Assembly: GCF_007859815.1 (NCBI RefSeq)
Contig: NZ_SJPH01000007.1
Coordinates: forward strand, 108,362-167,028
Source of the DNA: Botrimarina hoheduenensis
Lineage (GTDB): Bacteria; Planctomycetota; Planctomycetia; Pirellulales; Lacipirellulaceae
Direction: 5' to 3'
DNA length: 58,667 nt
The position numbers and the translations under genes are program-made. Below, piece after piece: positions 52,987 through 58,667 of this stretch (positions are counted from its first letter, which is position 1; the number at the start of each line of letters is the position of its first letter). The notes beneath the pieces are model-generated. The model saw only the letters and a program-made list of their open reading frames with translations. It did not search any database and was not told the origin of the DNA.

Positions 52987-54315
52987 GTGCTAAAGGTATC
53001 TTTCTCAACGCCCGGGCGAATCTTGATGACCTCAGCCCCAATTGTCGTGACACTGGTCCTCTCAGCGCTGACGGTGCTGGGCATCGGCACGAGCAGCTTC
53101 GCGCAGTCACCGGCGGAAACGCTCAGCGCGCCTCGGGGGCTTGTCACCGAGCCCCCCTCGGAGGGCCTCGTGATACCAACTCCCAAGGGCCACATGGTTG
53201 CCTACAACCAGACGCTGCCGGGCTCGGAGGCCACGATCGAGATGGTGCCGGTCCCGGGCGGCGTGGTGCGCATCTCAGTAGCGCCTTTTGATGCAGAGGA
53301 TGCCACAGCAACCCCCGAAGAAGAGTCATACATCGAGGTCGAACTAGCGCCGTACTGGATCAGTCGGCATGAGATCACTTGGGAAGCCTACTGGCAGTTC
53401 ATGCAATTGGACGCCACGTTCACCGGCATCGAACAGCTACGGACGCTATCGCGTGGTCCGCGGCGATCCCAAGTCGAGCAGACGCTTGCTCAGCACGCCA
53501 ATCTGCGGGCAGCAATCCTTCGCGAGCCAGAACTTTGCCAGATCGACGCGGTAACGGCACCAACGGCTTTGTATGACAGCAGCACCACCTACGAATCGGG
53601 TCGCGAACCGAATCTGCCCGCGGTGTCGATGACACCGTTCGCCGCCAAGCAGTTCACGAAGTGGCTGAGTCGCCTCACGGGGGTGAGTTATCGCCTGCCG
53701 AGCGAAGCCGAATGGCAGCACGCCGCACAAGCCGACGCCGCCGCTGAGCCGAAAGATCTCGATGCGGTCGCTTGGACGATCGACAATTCCGATTACGTGG
53801 CGCACCCCGTCGGCCAGAAGCTTCCCAATGCGTGGGGGCTGCACGATATGCTCGGCAACGTGGCAGAACTGGTGCTCGATGCCGCCACGCCCGCAGGTCG
53901 CCCCGCGCTGTCCGGCAAACGTGTTGATTGGCAAACCGCCATCGCTTGGCCCGAGCAAGATTACCCCATGCAAGCAAAAGGGGGGCACTATGACTCTGAG
54001 CTAGAAGAGATCAGCGTCACCGCTCGGTTGGTTACCAATCCGGACTGGAAGGACGCCGACCCCAATCTCCCACGCAGCCCTTGGTGGTTTGCCAGCTATC
54101 CGTCCAACGGAGTAGGCTTCCGGCTTGTAAGGCCTATGATGCCGATCGATGCGGAGCTTGCCTCACGTGTCTGGGATGCTGACACAGACGACGTGGTGCG
54201 CGCTGTCGAAGATCGACTACGCGAGGGACGCGGCAAGGTCGGCTGGATCGCTCCGCGACTGCCTGCGGCAGCGCGTGAGCTGGAAACGCCTGAAGTGTCC
54301 GCCTTGCTCAAGTAG
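52987..54315 (+). CDS. Secreted SUMF1/FGE-fold protein without catalytic cysteines
   Basis: 442 residues. A hydrophobic N-terminal segment (APIVVTLVLSALTVLGIG) exports it. FGE-sulfatase-fold landmarks: VPVPGGVVRISVAPFD, YWISRHEITWEAYWQFM, PAVSMTPFAAKQFTKWLS, YRLPSEAEWQHAAQA, GLHDMLGNVAELVLD and the final GVGFRLVRPM. In true formylglycine-generating enzymes two Cys lie after the KGG motif; here the sequence AKGGHYDSELEEISVTARL has none. It is therefore not expected to make formylglycine and may be a binding version of the fold. The start is GTG 52987. Confidence 0.85.
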   Translation: MLKVSFSTPGRILMTSAPIVVTLVLSALTVLGIGTSSFAQSPAETLSAPRGLVTEPPSEGLVIPTPKGHMVAYNQTLPGSEATIEMVPVPGGVVRISVAPFDAEDATATPEEESYIEVELAPYWISRHEITWEAYWQFMQLDATFTGIEQLRTLSRGPRRSQVEQTLAQHANLRAAILREPELCQIDAVTAPTALYDSSTTYESGREPNLPAVSMTPFAAKQFTKWLSRLTGVSYRLPSEAEWQHAAQADAAAEPKDLDAVAWTIDNSDYVAHPVGQKLPNAWGLHDMLGNVAELVLDAATPAGRPALSGKRVDWQTAIAWPEQDYPMQAKGGHYDSELEEISVTARLVTNPDWKDADPNLPRSPWWFASYPSNGVGFRLVRPMMPIDAELASRVWDADTDDVVRAVEDRLREGRGKVGWIAPRLPAAARELETPEVSALLK

Positions 54316-55060
54316 CAGGCGGCAAAGATTCTCCGCGCTCTTCGGCGGGGGAGTTAGGCGGCGCATACCACGCAACAAGCCGTTCGGCCGGAGTACCCAG
54401 GAGGAACGCCGACAGTATTCCCCAGTTGCGCAAGGTCTGCCGGACAACGCCCGTTTGCTGCCAGCGGCGGGCTGAGACCAGCAACGGACCCGGGACGAGA
54501 ACGGGTCGGCCATAGCCGCGTTCTCGGCGTTGCCGGCCGAACCGCTGCATCAACGCAATCTCTTCCAGGAGGGGAAGCGGCGGAACGCCACCCAGGGCTT
54601 CGAGCGCTTCGCGCCGCAGAAAGATTGCTTGGTCCCCGTAGGGCAGGCCCAGCCATCCGGCGCGGAAGGCGTTGCCCTGTTCGAGCAGCCGATAGCCGAA
54701 TCCCGTGGCGTCGATCCGTTGGCGGAAAGCGCCGCACACCACACGCGGATTGGTCAGCGCCCGAGCGATCTGCTCGCCCGCCGTGGGGGGGAGCCGATTG
54801 TCGGCGTGCAGCATCAGCAGGACGTCGCCCGTGGCCCGAGCGATCCCCGCCCGCAGTTGCCGCCCGCGGCCCCGGGGGGCGTTTATAACGGTCGCGCCGG
54901 CAGCCTGCGCCCGGTCCGTTGTTCCGTCATCGCTGCCGCCGTCGGCAACAATTACCTCTGCCAAGGGGGCCTGGGGGCAGTCGATCGCGCGAGCGCTGGC
55001 AATCGCCCCCGCGACATTTGGGGCCTCGTTCAGCGTCGGTAAGATCACGCTAATCCGCAC
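54308..55060 (-). CDS. Family 2 glycosyltransferase, TIGR04283-like
   Basis: About 250 residues. The GT-A fold is clear: ISVILPTLNEAPNVAGAI, VIVADGGSDDGT, GRGRQLRAGIARATGDVLLMLHADNRLP with the metal-binding Asp, and PYGDQAIFLRREALEALGG. The last motifs match the TIGR04283 group, sometimes annotated as linked to arsenosugar synthesis. No arsenic gene is near, so that role is unproven here. The start is GTG 55060, giving the usual VRISVILP opening. Its 3' end overlaps the SUMF1-like gene by 8 bases, tail to tail, and it is divergent from the oxidoreductase gene. Confidence 0.85.
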   Translation of the reverse strand: MRISVILPTLNEAPNVAGAIASARAIDCPQAPLAEVIVADGGSDDGTTDRAQAAGATVINAPRGRGRQLRAGIARATGDVLLMLHADNRLPPTAGEQIARALTNPRVVCGAFRQRIDATGFGYRLLEQGNAFRAGWLGLPYGDQAIFLRREALEALGGVPPLPLLEEIALMQRFGRQRRERGYGRPVLVPGPLLVSARRWQQTGVVRQTLRNWGILSAFLLGTPAERLVAWYAPPNSPAEERGESLPPAT

Positions 55061-55176
55061 GAAAGCCGTTTCTAACTGGTTTTGTGGTTTTGGCTGCCGA
55101 TTCCTTATACTGTCTGCTGAACGCTTCCCGAATGCGGCGAGCGGATCTAGGCGGGAATAAATCAAGGATCGGCTGC

Positions 55177-56202
55177 TTGAAGCTACGCGTCGGAGTCGTG
55201 GGCCTGGGCCCTACTTGGCAGAGTCGGCATCAACCCGCGCTCGCAGCGCTCAGCGGGCGTTACGAAGTCCGCGCGGTCTGCGATCCGGTTGCGCACCGCG
55301 CCCAACAGGTCGCGGAAGAGTTTCACGCGCGCCCGATCGATGGCTTTCGCGCGCTCGCCTTTGCGGAGGATATCGACGCGGTCCTGATGCTGTCGGGACG
55401 CTGGTTCGGTGCCTTGCCAATCCACGCGGCCTGCGACGCCGGCAAGGCGGTCTATTGCGGTGCTTCGGTCGAGATGCAAGCCGAAGAGGCGTCGACCCTC
55501 TGCGACCGGGTCCGTCGGTCGGGTGTCGCCTTCATGGCAGAGCTGCCCTTCCGATTGGCCCCCGCTACGATCCGTCTGAAGGAACTGATCGCCACGCGTT
55601 TGGGCGAACCGCGACTGATGTTCTGCAACGAGCGTCATGTGGCCCAACCCTGCGCTGAGCATTCGGGTCCGGGCGGTATTAAGAGCGGTCCGCCGAGCCA
55701 CACACGCCGCTTGATTGAGATGGTCGATTGGTGCCGTTATGTCGCGGCGAGCGAGCCAACCAGCGTTCAGTGCGCAACGCACCCTTCCACCAGCGGAACC
55801 GAAGAGCATGACTACTCGCTCGTAACGCTTGAGTTTGAGCCCGATGCGAGCGCGCCGGGCCGGCCGGTCCTCGCTCAGATTGCTTGTGGCGGCTACGTGC
55901 CATCCGGGTGGACCGAGGCCGCCGCGTTCCGCCGCGCAGCAGACCTGCAGGTGGTGTGTGAGCGCGGCATCGCGTTTCTGGACCTGCCCGGTTCGCTGGT
56001 GTGGTTCGACGAAGCCGGCCAGCACATCGAGTCGCTACAAGATGAGCGCCCGCTCGGCGAGCAGTTGCTGATGCAGTTTCACCGTTCGGTATCGAGCCTG
56101 GTGCTGCGTCCTTCGAGTCTTGAAGACGCCTTTCGGGCGATGGGCATCGTTCTGGCAGCCCAGCGCAGCGCGAAGTCGGGGCAACGCACCGATTGTCGTT
56201 AG
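55177..56202 (+). CDS. Gfo/Idh/MocA-family oxidoreductase
   Basis: 341 residues. The N-terminal Rossmann fold has LRVGVVGLGPTWQSRHQPAL (a GxGxxW variant of the usual GxGxxG), and VRAVCDPVAHRAQQVAEEF and AVYCGASVEMQAEEA continue the family pattern. In the classical family the strand ends with a Lys-Pro (EKP); here the equivalent is GASVEM, so the catalytic Lys is missing. The C-terminal domain is alpha/beta but divergent. It may be a non-catalytic or atypical member. The start is TTG 55177; frames further upstream are non-conserved. Confidence 0.78.
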   Translation: MKLRVGVVGLGPTWQSRHQPALAALSGRYEVRAVCDPVAHRAQQVAEEFHARPIDGFRALAFAEDIDAVLMLSGRWFGALPIHAACDAGKAVYCGASVEMQAEEASTLCDRVRRSGVAFMAELPFRLAPATIRLKELIATRLGEPRLMFCNERHVAQPCAEHSGPGGIKSGPPSHTRRLIEMVDWCRYVAASEPTSVQCATHPSTSGTEEHDYSLVTLEFEPDASAPGRPVLAQIACGGYVPSGWTEAAAFRRAADLQVVCERGIAFLDLPGSLVWFDEAGQHIESLQDERPLGEQLLMQFHRSVSSLVLRPSSLEDAFRAMGIVLAAQRSAKSGQRTDCR

Positions 56203-56295
56203 AACGACACGGCCTATTGCCCCATCCCCCGTTTCCTGGCCCAAGCGGAGTGCGAGTTTTTTCAGTACTTGCACTTGTAAGGAGGGCCCAGAGCT

Positions 56296-56526
56296 ATGCC
56301 GAGGAAGCGTTACACGGAAGAGCAGATCGCGTTCGCGATCCGCAAGCACGAATCGGGGACAGCGATCGCCGAGATCACCCGGAAGATGGGGATCGCGGAG
56401 CAGACGTTCTACCGTTGGAAGAAGAGGTACGCCGGGATGGGCGTCGCCGAGGTCCGCAAGCTGAAGAGCCTTGAAGAAGAGAGCAATCCGCTCTGGGCAT
56501 GCTGTTTCCTCCGAAGAACGCCGTGA
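56296..56526 (+). pseudogene. IS3-family orfA remnant (transposase helix-turn-helix)
   Basis: The first 62 residues are typical OrfA: MPRKRYTEEQIAFAIRKHES, then a helix-turn-helix (TAIAEITRKMGIAEQTFYRWKKRYAGM) and VAEVRKLKSLEEES. After that the frame changes to unrelated sequence (NPLWACCFLRRTP) and stops. The leucine-zipper part and all of orfB are missing. A ribosome site (aaggagg) precedes ATG 56296. This is a decayed insertion at the border of the suspected integrated element. Confidence 0.8.
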
Positions 56527-56685
56527 GCGATGGGTTCGAAGGATGCTGCGCTGCGACAGTCGCACGAGCGATCAACGCGAGAGCCGTGCAAGTGCCCTAA
56601 GTGTTCCAGATTTGTTCCAGGCCGATCCGGGGGGTCTGACGGAGAAACTTTGTGTAAGTCGTTGATGGGCAACGAGAAAGAGAAG

Positions 56686-56730
56686 CACGCCCGGCAGGAC
56701 TCGAACCTGCGACCTGCGGATTAGAAGTCG
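56686..56730 (-). other. tRNA-Arg(TCT) 3' fragment, probable attachment site
   Basis: On the minus strand the sequence from the anticodon loop (CTTCTAA, anticodon TCT) through the T arm (GCAGG-TTCGAGT-CCTGC) to acceptor CGGGCGT fits tRNA-Arg(TCT). The 5' half does not: the sequence upstream forms neither the acceptor nor the anticodon 5' strand. Such displaced 3' halves mark the far end of elements integrated into a tRNA gene. Confidence 0.72.
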
Positions 56731-56940
56731 CACAGCACGCATGCTAACAACACTACAACACCGGAAACGCCGGGAGAAACGCTAGTGCGTTGGTGATGCG
56801 TTGGCGCGTTGTTACCACGTTAGGTAACATTTGAGGTAACACCCGCGTCACTACACCCCCGCAATTATTTTGCGTCGCAGCTACCCTGCTGCTCGCATCG
56901 CGTTATAATCGCGACATAATCACCAGATGATGGCCCCCGC

Positions 56941-57037
56941 GGATCGAGCCGCGAAGCGGGCCTGTAAGTGAGGGCAGAGACCTAGAAGGCCGCGCTCGAT
57001 GCGCCGCCCCGATTCTGTCGGGATAAGGGGTCTCTGC
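56941..57037 (+). promoter_or_regulatory. Structured leader upstream of the excisionase-like gene
   Basis: Several nested inverted repeats: gcagagacc (56974-56982) with ggtctctgc (57029-57037), an inner cccga-ttctg-tcggg hairpin, and an approximate pairing of atcgagccgcg with cgcgctcgat. The stretch from 56731 to 57142 contains no gene. A TATAAT (56904-56909) lies upstream, without a good -35 box. Confidence 0.45.
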
Positions 57038-57142
57038 GATGCATGCATCGCCCCGCGCCTCACCCTTCCACATTGGGGGGGTGAGGCTGCGCGCTCTGTT
57101 GCCCGCCGCATGCGCCCCCGTTAGCCCAGCGGAGGCCGTGCT

Positions 57143-57364
57143 ATGCCAGCAGCGAAACAAAAGCGGCGTTCTGAGCCGTCGAAAATCGATCCCCAAGTTT
57201 TGTACACGCTGCGCGAGTTCCAGCGGGCGACCGGCCTAGGGCCTACTTCCATGCGGAAGGCCCGTGCGGCTGGCGTCGAGCTGAAGACCCTACGCGTTGG
57301 GCGCTGCAAGTACGCCCGGGGCGCCGACGTAATCCAGTTCATCGAGCGCGCGGCCGCTATCTGA
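57143..57364 (+). CDS. Excisionase-like helix-turn-helix protein
   Basis: 73 residues, basic N-terminus (KQKRR). Then comes a winged-helix MerR/excisionase-like pattern, YTLREFQRATGLGPTSMRKA, a basic wing (LKTLRVGRCKYARGADV) and IQFIERAAA. Such small proteins direct excision or regulate integrated elements. A GGAGG ribosome site lies 7 bases before ATG 57143. It is the first gene after the tRNA fragment, in line with an integrated element; no integrase is within the window. Confidence 0.65.
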   Translation: MPAAKQKRRSEPSKIDPQVLYTLREFQRATGLGPTSMRKARAAGVELKTLRVGRCKYARGADVIQFIERAAAI

Positions 57365-57382
57365 GGGGGCAAACCGGAAAAC

Positions 57383-57422
57383 AAGCCGGGCCGCCCGCTG
57401 TGGAGGCAGGGCGGCCCGGCTT
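57383..57422 (+). terminator. Perfect hairpin between excisionase-like and TOPRIM genes
   Basis: A 14-bp perfect stem (aagccgggccgccc / gggcggcccggctt) with a 12-base loop, followed by only one or two further T residues. It lies 18 bases past the excisionase-like gene and just before the ribosome site of the next gene. Terminator or attenuator are both possible. Confidence 0.6.
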
Positions 57423-57438
57423 TAACTTGGAGAACGCC

Positions 57439-58326
57439 ATGGATTCTACCGAAGGCCGGTTGAAACAACGCGCGGAATCTTGTGGACCACGGTTCACAAA
57501 ACGCCGAACGAAGGCGGAAGTTAGCCTTCTCAGGCAGCGGATCGTCAACGTAGCGGCAACTTATCAGCCGTTGACGCTGCGCCAGCTGTTCTACCGATTG
57601 GTGGTGCGGAAGCACATTCAGAAGACCGAGGCGGGCTACAAGGCCGTCGGCCGCTTGACGGGCCAGTTGCGCGAGAGTGGCGACCTGCCTTGGTCGTGGA
57701 TCGTCGATTCTTCACGCATGGTTCGACAGAGAGCCAGCTACAGTGGACTGGGCGAATTCCTAGAGCAAACCCAGCGGCTGTACCGCCGCAATCTCTGGCA
57801 GGATCAGCCGGAGTACGTGGAAATCTGGTGCGAGAGCGAATCGGCTGCGGGCGTGCTCTGTGCGATCACTTACGAATGGGGAGTTCCATTGCGGCCTTTC
57901 AAGGGCTACGGATCGCGGACGTTTCTCTACGAAGTAGCGCGAACGCTTCGGGAACAAAACAAGCCGGCGACGTGCTACTACTTCGGGGACCGCGATCCGA
58001 GCGGCAACGACATCGACCGCAGCGCGCTAGAAAGTGTTCGACGGTACGGATCGGGAGAGTTCCGTTTCGTGCGGGTCGCGGTCACGGAGAAACAGGTGTC
58101 CGATTGGAGCCTACCCGGCGCGCCGCCGAAGCGTACCGACTCCCGCGTCAAAAACTTCCGGGGGCCTTGCGTCGAGCTGGAGGCTATCGAGCCCGACCGG
58201 CTTCGCGACTTATGCCGAGACTGTATCGAGCAACACATCGACAGCCACGCGCTAGAGCAACACAGACTGAACGAGAAAGCCGAGCGCGAGACTCTCAACC
58301 GAATGCGCGAGAGTTTACCAGGCTGA
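57439..58326 (+). CDS. Topo VI subunit A/Spo11-like TOPRIM protein on integrated element
   Basis: 295 residues. The N-terminal winged-helix part has LTLRQLFYRLVVRKH, with a Tyr (residue 52) placed like the DNA-cleaving Tyr of topoisomerase VI A subunits. The C-terminal half is a TOPRIM-like fold: acidic CESESA (Glu132) after a beta strand, and YYFGDRDPSGNDIDRSAL with Asp184 and Asp186. The tail has CVELEAIEPDRLRDLCRDCI. No topo VI B subunit is in view. Relatives on mobile elements are usually unnamed. ATG 57439 has a TTGGAG ribosome site. The role could be DNA cleavage in element transfer, or defence. Confidence 0.7.
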   Translation: MDSTEGRLKQRAESCGPRFTKRRTKAEVSLLRQRIVNVAATYQPLTLRQLFYRLVVRKHIQKTEAGYKAVGRLTGQLRESGDLPWSWIVDSSRMVRQRASYSGLGEFLEQTQRLYRRNLWQDQPEYVEIWCESESAAGVLCAITYEWGVPLRPFKGYGSRTFLYEVARTLREQNKPATCYYFGDRDPSGNDIDRSALESVRRYGSGEFRFVRVAVTEKQVSDWSLPGAPPKRTDSRVKNFRGPCVELEAIEPDRLRDLCRDCIEQHIDSHALEQHRLNEKAERETLNRMRESLPG

Positions 58327-58348
58327 GATTTTGTGAACCGTGGTCAAC

Positions 58349-58386
58349 AAAAAAGCCCCCGAAGCGCGACCAAACGCTTCGGGGGC
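58349..58386 (-). terminator. Rho-independent terminator reading leftwards
   Basis: A 12-bp perfect stem (gcccccgaagcg / cgcttcgggggc) with an 8-base loop is followed on the minus strand by six T residues. It would end a minus-strand transcript entering from the right; no such gene is visible before the window edge. It also lies 28 bases past the TOPRIM gene, so it may serve as a bidirectional end. Confidence 0.8.
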
Positions 58387-58570
58387 AAGAGAGAACGCCG
58401 AGCTGGGCGAGCATCGACGCAGCGTATGCGGGATCCCCAAAGGGGCTTAGCTGTCGTGTGACCCGGAAATTATAAGCGCTACCCGCAGTCGCGGGCAAGC
58501 CTCCGGGTGTGGCCTTCCCCCGATCTATGTACCACCTGCGATGAGATAATCGGGATTGTTGAACTCTACT

Positions 58571-58645
58571 CCGCTGGCCCTCCGTAGCGGAGGGGCCTGC
58601 TGAGGCGTAGCCGAAGCAGGCCCTGGAGCGGAGGTGGGCCAGCGG
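58571..58645. repeat. Branched palindromic element at the right edge
   Basis: An outer 10-bp pair (ccgctggccc / gggccagcgg) encloses a small hairpin (ctccg-tag-cggag) and an inner 9-bp pair (gggcctgct / agcaggccc) with its own tip (ggc-gta-gcc). The 75-base unit can form a branched cruciform. It looks like a dispersed repeat, but only one copy is in the window. Confidence 0.6.
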
Positions 58646-58667
58646 GCGGCGAACACGGCCGGGGGGA

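Noticed and set aside
52987..54315. Sulfatase-activating formylglycine-generating enzyme
   Set aside because: The two catalytic cysteines are missing and no sulfatase gene is near.
56296..56665. Complete IS3 insertion sequence
   Set aside because: Only the first part of orfA is intact; orfB with the DDE domain and clear terminal inverted repeats are missing.
56686..56765. Intact tRNA-Arg(TCT) gene
   Set aside because: The 3' half is excellent, but the 5' side cannot form the acceptor or the anticodon stem; it fits a displaced 3' fragment better.
58295..58498. Minus-strand open frame of 67 codons
   Set aside because: It spans the leftward terminator, overlaps the TOPRIM gene end and has no recognisable sequence.

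Overview
The window looks like chromosomal DNA of a Planctomycetota bacterium, most likely order Pirellulales. This rests on GC-rich coding, many GTG and TTG starts, three secreted proteins with a PEP-CTERM sorting signal, a Ser/Thr kinase with a long N-terminal helical module, planctomycete-style secreted proteins of unknown function, and several ExbB/MotA-type motor loci. The genus cannot be fixed from sequence reading alone. No rRNA or CRISPR array is present.

Left part (1-27.7 kb) is mostly housekeeping, separated by planctomycete-specific genes: an McsA-like zinc protein (cut by the window edge), trpE, a YqgE/AlgH protein, serine O-acetyltransferase, a LysM protein, soluble transhydrogenase, a HAD phosphatase, a Cys/Gly-rich secreted protein, a DVUA0089-like PEP-CTERM protein, an Arg-rich/RGG disordered protein, coproheme decarboxylase (chdC), a PEP-CTERM haem peroxidase, an EEP-fold phosphoesterase, a base/nucleoside salvage cluster (upp, CNT transporter, hpt), a two-methyltransferase coiled-coil protein, the pepP-accB-accC operon, and a PEP-CTERM trypsin-like protease.

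The middle holds the two most interesting loci. At 28.0-32.6 kb three overlapping genes encode a MotA/TolQ/ExbB-type channel protein with a tail of about 320 residues, followed by two different single-span coiled-coil partners, only one of which has the acidic residue expected of a proton channel. At 36.2-48.0 kb eight co-directional genes encode an alpha-toroid/HEAT protein, an anchored protein, ExbB, two different ExbD proteins, a membrane-anchored PQQ-type propeller of 1,105 residues, an orphan peptide-binding-type protein and a secreted protein. This resembles an energised envelope machine without TonB, TolA or a receptor. Between them lie lspA, a DksA/TraR-type gene, thrC and tRNA-Ile(GAT). 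A Ser/Thr kinase beside the second locus appears to share an N-terminal helical module with the propeller protein.

The right part (48-56.2 kb) has an outer-membrane beta-barrel candidate with a clear terminator, a pseudouridine synthase, a Maf protein, a cysteine-less SUMF1-fold protein, a TIGR04283-type glycosyltransferase and a Gfo/Idh-type oxidoreductase. After an IS3 orfA remnant, a 3' fragment of tRNA-Arg(TCT) marks the probable edge of an integrated element. Visible inside it are a structured leader, an excisionase-like gene and a stand-alone Topo VI subunit A/Spo11-like TOPRIM protein.

A recurring oddity is short perfect tandem repeats (13-21 bp) placed at gene ends, including across stop codons and against a tRNA 3' end.
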